DNA of 50,803 nucleotides. Origin: an uncultured Eubacteriales bacterium (GTDB lineage: Bacteria; Bacillota; Clostridia; Oscillospirales; Oscillospiraceae). The notes beneath the pieces are model-generated. The model was not told the origin of the DNA, did no database searches, and worked only from the letters and a program-made list of their open reading frames with translations. The stretch is from assembly GCA_900549485.1 (NCBI GenBank), contig UROG01000013.1:1-50803 (forward strand), given 5' to 3'. A program made the translations under genes and the position numbers. Of this stretch, positions 42,724 to 50,466 are shown piece by piece (position 1 is the stretch's first letter; each line of letters begins with the position of its first letter).

Positions 42724-43487
42724 AATTCCGCATTGACAGCTCAGGTTTTTTTCTTCGGGAGGAGAACCGCGGCTCTGTGACCGTGATGAACCTTGAGACG
42801 AATCAGGTCGTATATATAAACGCAACAGGGCGCAGAGTTTTTGACCGATGCGACGAAACCGTGGATTTTGACGAATTTATCGACGGTCTTGATTATCCGT
42901 CCGTCAGCCGCGAAAAGCTCTGCGGCGACTATAAAAAGCTCCTTATAAAGCTTTATGCAAACGGCTTTGCCGCGCTCACCGGTATTGAACGGCGCGCAGA
43001 GGACGGCTGTTTTATTGCCGCCCCGGAGGACATAGACGCGCTTTCCTCATTCCTGAGAGCGGCCTGTTCAAATGCAAACTCCTGCGCCGCGGCCGTGTCG
43101 CCCGTGTACTATTCCCGATATGCGGTCTATTCCCGCATACTCAACGGTCAGACGCCGTATCTGTATTTGCAGAGGGGCGGCAGGATAATAGCCGCCGCCG
43201 ATGCGCAGGCGGCGGCGCTCGGTCTGGGAGAAAGCGTCGTTTCACTCGGCTCGTTTTTCTTCGATGAGAAACTGAGCGGAGATGAGTGCGGCAATGCGGT
43301 AAAGGAGCTTACGGAGCTTGCCGCAGCCGCCGCGAGGCAGTCGGCAAGCAAGCTTCGCTATATGTACATGAATCCCAGACAGGATAAAATTGTGCAGACG
43401 CTTGTTCAAATCGGCTTCAGGAACACGGCGGTGCTTGAAAAAGAGGTCAACGGCCGCGATCTTTGCCTGTACGATCTGTTTATATAG
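42720..43487 (+). CDS. helper B: PqqD-like (RRE) plus GNAT-like protein
   Basis: 255 residues. Residues 1-85 match the PqqD-like peptide-recognition fold: FFLREENRGSVTVMNLETNQ, VVYINATGRRVFDRCDE, then VSREKLCGDYKKLLIKLY. Such RiPP recognition elements grip the leader and present it to the enzyme. The second half (about 95-255) is GNAT-like, with KLRYMYMNP and QIGFRNTAVLEKEV near the end, aligning with helper A. It overlaps radical SAM B by ATGA, so one enzyme-helper pair is coupled. The fused acyltransferase-like part might acylate the product or be a structural relic. Confidence 0.78.
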   Translation: MKFRIDSSGFFLREENRGSVTVMNLETNQVVYINATGRRVFDRCDETVDFDEFIDGLDYPSVSREKLCGDYKKLLIKLYANGFAALTGIERRAEDGCFIAAPEDIDALSSFLRAACSNANSCAAAVSPVYYSRYAVYSRILNGQTPYLYLQRGGRIIAAADAQAAALGLGESVVSLGSFFFDEKLSGDECGNAVKELTELAAAAARQSASKLRYMYMNPRQDKIVQTLVQIGFRNTAVLEKEVNGRDLCLYDLFI

Positions 43488-43510
43488 CGCAGACGGAAAG
43501 AGGTAAACAA

Positions 43511-43996
43511 ATGATAAACAAAATCAAAGAAAAGATGATCGTCTTCTACAAGGGCAACCTTCATTATATCGAGCATTTTATGAAGGTTTATTCATATGCC
43601 CGCATGATCGGCGAAATGGAGGGCTTGGACAGCAAAACGCAGTCGATTCTGGAAATGGCCGCGATAGTGCATGACATATCTATTCCCACCTGCTATGAAA
43701 AATACGGAGAGGACAGCGGTCCTACCCAAGAGAAGGAGAGCGAAGCGCTTCTGCGGCCTTTTTTGGAGGAATTCAGACTGGACGAGGATGTTGAGGAGCG
43801 CATAATCACTCTCGTCTGCCATCACCACACATATTCGCCGGTTCTTGGGATCGACCATCAGATACTTCTGGAAGCGGATTTTCTGGTAAACGCGAGCGAG
43901 CATAAAATGAGCCGTGGTCAGGTTGAGAATTTCATTGAAAAATTTGCCGGTACGGAAACCGGAAAACGCCTGCTGAAAGAAATATATCTCGTCTAA
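43511..43996 (+). CDS. HD-domain phosphohydrolase-like protein
   Basis: 161 residues from the ATG at 43,511, which has AGAGGT just upstream. Metal ligands of the HD superfamily are present: H near residue 21 (IEHFMKVYSYAR), the H-D pair in AAIVHDISIPT near 57, CHHHTYSP near 105 and the late aspartate in LLEADFLVN. It most resembles small YedJ-like HD hydrolases. It lies 23 nt after helper B and could be the last gene of the cluster, but HD proteins are common housekeeping enzymes, so a link to the peptide is only suggested by position. Confidence 0.8.
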   Translation: MINKIKEKMIVFYKGNLHYIEHFMKVYSYARMIGEMEGLDSKTQSILEMAAIVHDISIPTCYEKYGEDSGPTQEKESEALLRPFLEEFRLDEDVEERIITLVCHHHTYSPVLGIDHQILLEADFLVNASEHKMSRGQVENFIEKFAGTETGKRLLKEIYLV

Positions 43997-44050
43997 CAGG
44001 CTCAAAGTCAGTATTGGCGTCAGAGCAAAATAACTAAACCCTCAAAAACT

Positions 44051-44171
44051 TGGATAAACCGCCGTCGAGAGCCTTGAGATATCAAGGCTCTCGTCAACAG
44101 CATTTTGAACACTTTCAAAACGCTTGGCGGGAAGCTTGTCAAAAAAGCCTCGCAGGACTTCTTTGACAAGC
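44051..44171 (+). repeat. dispersed TGTCAAA element, copy 8 (type A, right half)
   Basis: Begins inside the type A body (TGGATAAACCGCCGTCGAGAG) and keeps its inner stems GAGAGCCTTGA/TCAAGGCTCTC and CATTTTGAA/TTTCAAAACG, ending CTTGTCAAAAAAGCC...GGACTTCTTTGACAAG. Confidence 0.7.
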
Positions 44172-44175
44172 TAAA

Positions 44176-44208
44176 AGATAGTGTGCGGTGGCAAGCCGCA
44201 CACTATCT
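44176..44208 (+). terminator. terminator stem after the peptide cluster
   Basis: Perfect 13-bp stem AGATAGTGTGCGG/CCGCACACTATCT, 7-nt loop, then CTTAG. It follows the repeat element, as at other sites. Confidence 0.7.
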
Positions 44209-44321
44209 CTTAGCAGTATGACCCTCAACTGTCTATATTTGCCGACGGACTTCCGCTTTTTTTGTGAATGATGCCATACAAAAAAATGCGCGGCGGGTAT
44301 TGCATTGGGGCGCTTTATGTC

Positions 44322-44337
44322 GTACAATATATCGCGT
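44322..44337 (+). promoter_or_regulatory. NrdR box 1
   Basis: GTACAATATATCGCGT, a good match to the NrdR consensus ACACwATATaTwGTGT (core CAATATAT kept). It lies 40 bp upstream of box 2, four DNA turns, so both face the same side. Confidence 0.6.
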
Positions 44338-44361
44338 TGTCAGTGAGAGTAAATTTCACTG

Positions 44362-44377
44362 ACACTATATTTTGTGT
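44362..44377 (+). promoter_or_regulatory. NrdR box 2
   Basis: ACACTATATTTTGTGT, near-perfect NrdR site. NrdR represses ribonucleotide reductase operons when dATP is plentiful. A 9-bp inverted repeat (44,338-44,346/44,356-44,364) lies between the boxes. Confidence 0.8.
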
Positions 44378-44426
44378 ATCTAATTGTTACAGAACGGTTT
44401 TTATTGCTACATCTTGTTGCTTTCTC

Positions 44427-44455
44427 TTGACAAGCTTAATTGAATATATTATACT
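44427..44455 (+). promoter_or_regulatory. predicted promoter of nrdG-nrdD
   Basis: TTGACA (44,427-44,432), 17-nt spacer, TATACT (44,450-44,455). It leaves a leader of only about 20 nt. The NrdR boxes lie 50-105 bp upstream of its -35, farther than usual, so a second promoter nearer the boxes is possible. Confidence 0.75.
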
Positions 44456-44484
44456 CATGCACAGCTTGGAGGACAATGACGACC

Positions 44485-45177
44485 ATGATTTCAGGACTGC
44501 AAAAACTTACGCTGCTTGATTACCCCGGACACGTCGCGTGCACCGTGTTCACGGGCGGATGCAATTTCCGCTGCCCGTTCTGCCACAATGCGCCCCTTGT
44601 GCTGACGGGGAATATTTCAGAGAGCATTTCCGAGGACGGGGTTCTGGGCTTTCTCAAAAAGCGCCGCGGCGTGCTTGACGGCGTAGCGATAACCGGCGGT
44701 GAGCCGCTGCTGCACAAGGGCATCGACGCCCTGCTTGCGGAAATACACGCTCTTGGGTTCAAAATAAAGCTCGACACAAACGGCTCCTTTCCGGAGCATC
44801 TTATGGATATAGTCGGCGCCGGTCTTGTGGACAGGGTGGCGATGGATATCAAAAACGCCCCCGACAAATACGGCGTGACGGTCGGCATACCGGACTTTGA
44901 CATCTCCGGTGTGGAAAAATCGAAGAATTTTCTGTTGGAAGGGCATATTGACTACGAATTCCGCACGACCGTCGTAAAAGGACTGCACACGAAGGAAAGT
45001 CTCCTTGAGGCGGCGGAATGGATATCCGGCGCAAAGGAATATTATCTCCAGCAGTTCAAGGATTCCGGAAATGTGATAAATATAAGCGGACTTTCCGCTT
45101 TTGATGAGGACGAAATGCACGCTCTGGCAGACTGCGTTTCCGTCTGCGTGCCATCGGTTCAGGTGCGCGGAATATAA
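44485..45177 (+). CDS. nrdG: anaerobic ribonucleotide reductase activating protein
   Basis: 230 residues from the ATG at 44,485 (GGAGGA 11 nt upstream; an ATG at 44,476 is only 2 nt from it). A radical SAM enzyme that installs the glycyl radical on NrdD. The cluster motif is C-x3-C-x2-C in GGCNFRCPFCHN, with the SAM-binding TGGEPLLHKG later. The start LQKLTLLDYPGHVACTVFTG is the typical NrdG/glycyl-radical activase N-terminus, and the protein is of the longer clostridial type. It is followed after 40 nt by nrdD, in an operon behind NrdR boxes. Confidence 0.9.
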   Translation: MISGLQKLTLLDYPGHVACTVFTGGCNFRCPFCHNAPLVLTGNISESISEDGVLGFLKKRRGVLDGVAITGGEPLLHKGIDALLAEIHALGFKIKLDTNGSFPEHLMDIVGAGLVDRVAMDIKNAPDKYGVTVGIPDFDISGVEKSKNFLLEGHIDYEFRTTVVKGLHTKESLLEAAEWISGAKEYYLQQFKDSGNVINISGLSAFDEDEMHALADCVSVCVPSVQVRGI

Positions 45178-45217
45178 ATTGTTTGAAAAATATAGATATA
45201 GACGAAAGGGACAAGGT

Positions 45218-47590
45218 ATGTATCAGGTAATCAAAAGAGACGGCAAAATAGTGGACTTCAATATCGGCAAGATTGCCGATGCTATCAAAAAAGCGTTTGA
45301 AGCGACGGAAACAGAGTTCAACGACGATATAATCGACTTTCTGGCGCTTAAGGTTTCCGCGGACTTCCTGCCGAAGATCAAGGACGGCAAGGTCGCAGTG
45401 GAGGATATCCAGGACAGCGTTGAATCCGTGCTTTCAAGAGGCGGCTATGAGGGCGTTGCAAAGGCATATATTCTCTACCGTAAGCAGAGAGAAAAACTGC
45501 GCAACACAAAATCCACATATCTTGACTATAAGGACACCGTTGACAAATACCTCAAGATAGAGGACTGGCGCGTAAAGGAAAACAGCACCGTTACATACTC
45601 CGTCGGCGGTCTTATTCTCTCCAACTCCGGCGCTATCACTGCGAACTACTGGCTCAGCGAGGTCTATGACAACGAGATTGCCGAGGCGCACCGCAACTGC
45701 GACCTGCACCTGCACGATCTCAGTATGCTCACGGGCTACTGCGCGGGTTGGAGCCTGCGTCAGCTTATCAAGCAGGGACTCGGTATCCCCGGAAAGATCA
45801 ACTCCTCCCCCGCAAGCCATCTTTCCACTCTCTGCAACCAGATGGTCAACTTCCTCGGCATCATGCAGAACGAGTGGGCAGGCGCACAGGCGTTCTCCTC
45901 GTTCGATACTTATCTCGCCCCCTTTGTAAAGGTGGACAATCTCAGCTACAAGGAAGTCAAGCAGTGCATACAGTCCTTCATATTCGGCGTGAACACACCC
46001 TCCCGCTGGGGTACGCAGGCGCCCTTCTCCAACATCACGCTCGACTGGACCGTTCCCGCCGACCTCAAGGATCAGCCCGCAATAGTCGGCGGTAAGGAGA
46101 TGGACTTCACCTACGGCGACTGCAAGCCCGAAATGGATATGGTGAACAAGGCTTTCATCAATATCATGATAGAGGGCGATGCAAACGGGCGCGGCTTCCA
46201 ATATCCTATCCCCACCTACTCGATCACCCGCGATTTTGACTGGTCTCCCTCCGAAAACAACAAGCTGCTGTTCGAGATGACCGCGAAATACGGCACTCCG
46301 TACTTCTCCAACTACATCAACTCCGATATGGAGCCTTCAGACGTGCGCTCGATGTGCTGCCGCCTGAGACTTGATCTGAGAGAGCTGCGCAAAAAGTCCG
46401 GCGGTTTCTTCGGTTCGGGCGAATCAACCGGCTCCGTCGGCGTCGTAACGATCAATATGCCGCGTATCGCGTACCTTGCCGAGAACGAGGAAGATTTCTA
46501 CAAGCGTCTTGACAAGCTTATGGATCTGGCGGCGCGTTCCCTCAAGATAAAGAGAACCGTTATCACAAAGCTTCTTGACGCGGGGCTTTACCCCTACACC
46601 AAGTACTATCTCGGCACGTTTGAGAATCACTTCTCCACGATCGGTCTTGTCGGCATGAATGAGGCAGGGCTCAACGCCAAATGGATACGTGCGGATATGA
46701 CGCACAAGAACTGTCAGGAATTTACCAAGAACGTCCTTGACCATATGCGTGAACGCCTGAGCGACTATCAGGAGATGTACGGCGATCTTTACAATCTTGA
46801 GGCCACTCCGGCGGAATCCACCTCCTACCGTCTCGCAAAGCACGATGTAGAGCTGTACCCCGACATCATCACCGCCGCAGAGCCGGGCGGAACCCCCTAC
46901 TATACCAACTCCTCCCACCTGCCCGTGGGCTACACCGATGACATTTTTGAAGCCCTCGACATTCAGGACGAGCTTCAGACCCGCTACACCTCCGGCACCG
47001 TTTTTCACGCCTTCCTCGGCGAAAAATTGCCGAGTTGGGAAGCCGCCGCAAGTCTCGTGCGCAAAATCGCGGAAAATTACAAGCTTCCTTACTACACACT
47101 CTCCCCGACCTATTCCGTATGCAAGAACCACGGTTATCTCGTCGGTGAACAGTTTACCTGCCCCGAGTGCGGAGAACCCGCAGAGGTTTACAGCCGCATA
47201 ACCGGCTATTACCGCCCCGTGCAGAATTGGAACGCAGGCAAAACCCAGGAATATCACGAGCGCAAGGAGTACAACATTGAGACCTCCGTCCTGCGCCACG
47301 ACGGTCCCCTGAACGAAGAGTCCGCCGCGGAAGCCAAGGAAGAGAGCGCTTCCGCCGCCGGTGAAGACAGAAACATTCTTTTCGCGGCTCCCACCTGTCC
47401 CAACTGCCGCATCGCATACTCGTATCTTGAGAAAGCGGGCTTTCCCTATGAAAAGATCATGGCGGAAGACAACGCGGAGCTTGCGCTTGCATTCGGCGTA
47501 AAGCAGGCGCCCACCCTTGTGATAATCAGAAACGGCGAATTTGAAAAATACGCCGGAGCGCCCGCGATAAAGCAGTATCTTTCCAGATGA
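45218..47590 (+). CDS. nrdD: anaerobic ribonucleoside-triphosphate reductase fused to thioredoxin-like domain
   Basis: 790 residues from the ATG at 45,218 (AAGGT upstream). It reduces ribonucleotides to deoxyribonucleotides without oxygen, using a glycyl radical. An ATP-cone (residues 1-95, VIKRDGKIVDFNIGKI) gives allosteric control. The barrel has HLHDLSMLTGYCAGWSLRQL and NTPSRWGTQAPFSN. The zinc/radical C-terminus is CKNHGYL, CPECG and RITGYYRPVQNWN with the glycyl residue. Beyond the usual end come an Ala/Glu linker and about 75 residues of a thioredoxin/glutaredoxin fold with TCPNCRIAY and the cis-Pro segment QAPTLVI. The extra domain probably serves as built-in reductant. Confidence 0.94.
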   Translation: MYQVIKRDGKIVDFNIGKIADAIKKAFEATETEFNDDIIDFLALKVSADFLPKIKDGKVAVEDIQDSVESVLSRGGYEGVAKAYILYRKQREKLRNTKSTYLDYKDTVDKYLKIEDWRVKENSTVTYSVGGLILSNSGAITANYWLSEVYDNEIAEAHRNCDLHLHDLSMLTGYCAGWSLRQLIKQGLGIPGKINSSPASHLSTLCNQMVNFLGIMQNEWAGAQAFSSFDTYLAPFVKVDNLSYKEVKQCIQSFIFGVNTPSRWGTQAPFSNITLDWTVPADLKDQPAIVGGKEMDFTYGDCKPEMDMVNKAFINIMIEGDANGRGFQYPIPTYSITRDFDWSPSENNKLLFEMTAKYGTPYFSNYINSDMEPSDVRSMCCRLRLDLRELRKKSGGFFGSGESTGSVGVVTINMPRIAYLAENEEDFYKRLDKLMDLAARSLKIKRTVITKLLDAGLYPYTKYYLGTFENHFSTIGLVGMNEAGLNAKWIRADMTHKNCQEFTKNVLDHMRERLSDYQEMYGDLYNLEATPAESTSYRLAKHDVELYPDIITAAEPGGTPYYTNSSHLPVGYTDDIFEALDIQDELQTRYTSGTVFHAFLGEKLPSWEAAASLVRKIAENYKLPYYTLSPTYSVCKNHGYLVGEQFTCPECGEPAEVYSRITGYYRPVQNWNAGKTQEYHERKEYNIETSVLRHDGPLNEESAAEAKEESASAAGEDRNILFAAPTCPNCRIAYSYLEKAGFPYEKIMAEDNAELALAFGVKQAPTLVIIRNGEFEKYAGAPAIKQYLSR

Positions 47591-47608
47591 TCGCGGAAAA
47601 TATAAAAA

Positions 47609-47638
47609 GAGATGTGCGGAACGAAAACCGCACATCTC
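47609..47638 (+). terminator. nrdD terminator stem, first copy
   Basis: 11-bp stem GAGATGTGCGG/CCGCACATCTC with an 8-nt loop. The same 30 bases recur exactly at 47,841-47,870. This copy lacks a T-run; the repeat element follows it directly. Confidence 0.7.
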
Positions 47639-47838
47639 AGCTTGTCAAAAAAGTCCTGTAAAGACTTTTTTGACCGCGCTTTCCGCCGAGCATTTTGAAA
47701 GCTTTCAAAATGCTGTTGCCGAGAGCCTTGATATCTCAAGGCTCTCGACGGCGGTTTATCCAATTTGAGGTGGGCCTTGCCCCCTCAAGCTCCCCTGCTG
47801 CTCTATTATCGGACTTTAATACATAGCTTTTTGACAGT
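47639..47838 (-). repeat. dispersed TGTCAAA/TTTGACA element, copy 9 (full type A)
   Basis: About 200 bp, reverse of the copy at 11,771-11,961. Ends are AGCTTGTCAAAAAAGTC and CTTTTTGACAGTC. Inside are a GTCAAAAAAGTC/GACTTTTTTGAC hairpin, a perfect 26-bp palindrome (47,689-47,714) and the 11-bp stem 47,721-47,731/47,736-47,746. It is non-coding and heavily structured. Confidence 0.8.
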
Positions 47839-47840
47839 CT

Positions 47841-47876
47841 GAGATGTGCGGAACGAAAACCGCACATCTCTTTTTT
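47841..47876 (+). terminator. nrdD terminator stem, second copy with T-run
   Basis: Exact duplicate of 47,609-47,638 followed by TTTTTT; the functional terminator. Confidence 0.88.
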
Positions 47877-47956
47877 GTGTTCTGTTGTGTTCTGAAATAA
47901 AAATTCGGGCAGACCTCCGGCGTGTAGATGTCTGCCCGAATATGGACATTGATTTT

Positions 47957-48163
47957 TTACTCTATGCCGAGTACCTTGTAATCCTGTGCTTCAACGGCGG
48001 TCTTGAGCGTCTCGTCGCTTACGTTCGCGGTTCTGACGACAGCGTGCTTTTTCTCGTGGCTGACTTCGACGACTTCAACGCCGTCGATAGCCTCAAGGCA
48101 CTTTTTGACCCTTGCCTCACAGTGAGAACACATCATACCGTCGATTTTTATCGTTTTTTCCAT
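47957..48163 (-). CDS. copZ: internal in-frame start for a CopZ-like copper chaperone
   Basis: An ATG at 48,163, in the same frame as copA, begins MEKTIKIDGMMCSHC and is preceded 9 nt upstream by AAGGAG (48,178-48,173). It would give a free 68-residue HMA protein, normal CopZ size, ending with copA. Linker codons just before it (KTKKENKT) encode the ribosome site. Either a stop codon between separate copA and copZ genes was lost, or both forms are made from one gene. Internal initiation is inferred, not shown. Confidence 0.55.
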   Translation of the reverse strand: MEKTIKIDGMMCSHCEARVKKCLEAIDGVEVVEVSHEKKHAVVRTANVSDETLKTAVEAQDYKVLGIE

Positions 48164-50449
48164 TGTCTTATTCTCCTTCTTCGTTTTTGGTTTTCTGAAT
48201 TTATCATGGCTTGCGTCGTGCGCGTCAAAGAGGTTCAGCCTCAGCGCGTTCGACACTACGCAGAAGCTGGAAAGGCTCATTGCCGCCGCGCCCAGCATGG
48301 GGTTGAGCGTGATGCCCACGCCCGACAGCACACCGGCCGCGATGGGAATACCGATAGTGTTGTAGAAGAATGCCCAGAACAGATTTTCCTTTATATTTCT
48401 CAGCGCCGCCCGGCTCAGGCGGATCGCAGCGGCGGCGTCGCGGAGGCTTCCGTGCATCAGCACCACATCGGCGGCGTCTACTGCGATGTCCGCGCCCGCG
48501 CCGATCGCAATACCCACATCCGCACGGGTAAGGGCAGGCGCGTCGTTTATCCCGTCGCCGACCATTATCACCTTGCCGTCGGCGGAAAGCTTTCTTATAA
48601 CATTCTCCTTGCCGTCGGGCAGGACACCGGCGATAACCTCGTCAATACCGGCGCTTTTGCCTATCGCCTCGGCTGTGCGCTTGTTGTCGCCAGTAAGCAT
48701 CACAACGCGCAGTCCCATGTTTTTAAGTTCCTTGACCGCCTCGCCGCTGTCCGGCTTTATAGTGTCCGCAACAGCGATTATGCCGAGCAGTCTGTCGTCT
48801 GCGGCAAAGAGCAGCGGCGTTTTGCCCTGCGAAGCAAGCTCTGCGGCAATGCTTTCGTATTTTTCGTCAACGCTCAGCCGGCTTTTTATAAAGCCGAGAC
48901 TTCCGCCGCAGAGAACAACGCTTCCTATGCTGCCTTCAAGTCCGTTGCCGGGGAGCGCGTGAAAGTCGCTCACGGCGGGATATGAAACGCCGTTTTCGTC
49001 GGCATAGAGCATGACCGCCTTTGCAAGCGGATGCTCGCTCATGCACTCGATAGCCGCGGCGGTCTTCATAAGCTCATCCGCGGAAACGCCGCCCGCACCG
49101 ACGACGTCTGTGACCTTAGGCCGTCCTGAAGTGACGGTTCCGGTTTTATCGAGTACGACTATATCCGCACGTCCGGTATTTTCAAGCGATGCGGCGGTTT
49201 TGAAGAGAATACCGTTTTTTGCGCCCATTCCGCTGCCGACCATAATGGCAACGGGCGTTGCAAGGCCAAGTGCGCACGGGCAGCTTATCACGAGCACCGA
49301 GATCCCGCGCCCTATGGCAAAGCCGAAGCTTTCGCCGAGGGCAAGCCATACGATCATCGTCAGAAGCGCGATCGACATAACGACCGGCACAAAAACGCCG
49401 GAAACCTTGTCCGCAGTCTTTGCGATAGGCGCTTTTGTCGCGGCGGCGTCGCTGACCATACGGATTATCTGGGAAAGCGTCGTGTCCTCCCCGACACGCA
49501 CCGCACGGCAGCGGATGAAGCCGACCTGATTTAACGTCGCGGCGGATACGTTGTCGCCGACGGTCTTGTCAACCGGTATACTCTCTCCCGTGAGGGCGGA
49601 TTCATCGACAGCCGTGCCGCCGTCGAGCACAATGCCGTCAACCGGTATGCTCTCGCCGGGGCGCACGACGAATATATCACCCTGCACAACGGCGGCGGCG
49701 GGAATGACCTGCTCCCTGCCGTTTCTGATAACCGTTGCGGTTTTGGGCGCCATATTCATAAGCCCCTTGAGCGCATCCGTGGTTTTACCCTTTGAGTGCG
49801 CCTCAAGCGTCTTTCCGACCGTGATAAGCGTCAGTATCATCGCGGCGGACTCAAAATACAGATCGTGCATATACGCCATCGCGCCCGCCTCGTCTGCGGC
49901 GGTCATGGCATAGAGGATATATGTGCTGTATACGAACGCAGCGGAGGAACCGAGCGCAACAAGCGTATCCATGTTTGGTGCGCGGTTGAAAAGCGCCTTG
50001 TATCCGCTTGTAAAGAATTTGCCGTTTATTATCATCACAACGACGGTCAGCAAAAGCTCCGTCAGCGCGATAGCGATACAGTTGCCGTCAAAAAATTCCG
50101 GCAGGGGCCAGCCCCACATTGTGTGACCCATTGACACGTACATGAGCACCGCCAAAAAACCAAGCGAAGTGAAAAGCCGTTTTTTGAGCGCTGGCGTTTC
50201 CCTGTCCTCGAGCGCGGCGGCATCGCTGCCTGTGCTACGGCTGCTTTCCGCGCCCTTGATGCTTGCGCCGTATCCCGCCGCTTCGACCGCGGCGATAATT
50301 TCGCCGTCGCTTGCGTTTCCGTCAACGCCCATGGAATTTGTCAGCAGGCTTACCGCACATTCCGTTACGCCCGGAACCTTGGACACGGCCTTTTCAACTC
50401 TTGCCGAGCATGCGGAACAGCTCATGCCGGTAACATTAAATTGTCTCAT
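47957..50449 (-). CDS. copA: copper-translocating P-type ATPase with N- and C-terminal HMA domains
   Basis: 830 residues from the ATG at 50,449. Exports Cu(I) using ATP. An N-terminal heavy-metal domain has GMSCSAC (C11, C14). Eight membrane helices include the metal-binding CPC in VISCPCALGLATP (about residue 400). The actuator TGES, phosphorylation DKTGT, SEHPLA and GDGINDAPAL motifs are all present. After the last helices a linker (KFRKPKTKKENKT) leads to a second heavy-metal domain, IDGMMCSHCEARVKKCLEAI, which looks like a whole CopZ chaperone. That arrangement is unusual because extra domains normally sit at the N-terminus. AAGGGTGGT is the ribosome site. Confidence 0.95.
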   Translation of the reverse strand: MRQFNVTGMSCSACSARVEKAVSKVPGVTECAVSLLTNSMGVDGNASDGEIIAAVEAAGYGASIKGAESSRSTGSDAAALEDRETPALKKRLFTSLGFLAVLMYVSMGHTMWGWPLPEFFDGNCIAIALTELLLTVVVMIINGKFFTSGYKALFNRAPNMDTLVALGSSAAFVYSTYILYAMTAADEAGAMAYMHDLYFESAAMILTLITVGKTLEAHSKGKTTDALKGLMNMAPKTATVIRNGREQVIPAAAVVQGDIFVVRPGESIPVDGIVLDGGTAVDESALTGESIPVDKTVGDNVSAATLNQVGFIRCRAVRVGEDTTLSQIIRMVSDAAATKAPIAKTADKVSGVFVPVVMSIALLTMIVWLALGESFGFAIGRGISVLVISCPCALGLATPVAIMVGSGMGAKNGILFKTAASLENTGRADIVVLDKTGTVTSGRPKVTDVVGAGGVSADELMKTAAAIECMSEHPLAKAVMLYADENGVSYPAVSDFHALPGNGLEGSIGSVVLCGGSLGFIKSRLSVDEKYESIAAELASQGKTPLLFAADDRLLGIIAVADTIKPDSGEAVKELKNMGLRVVMLTGDNKRTAEAIGKSAGIDEVIAGVLPDGKENVIRKLSADGKVIMVGDGINDAPALTRADVGIAIGAGADIAVDAADVVLMHGSLRDAAAAIRLSRAALRNIKENLFWAFFYNTIGIPIAAGVLSGVGITLNPMLGAAAMSLSSFCVVSNALRLNLFDAHDASHDKFRKPKTKKENKTMEKTIKIDGMMCSHCEARVKKCLEAIDGVEVVEVSHEKKHAVVRTANVSDETLKTAVEAQDYKVLGIE

Positions 50450-50466
50450 AACACCACCCTTTTCTT

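Noticed and set aside
37845..43487. Sactipeptide, lanthipeptide or PQQ/mycofactocin pathway
   Set aside because: Neither precursor has Cys, there is no lanthionine synthetase, and the precursors do not match PqqA or MftA.
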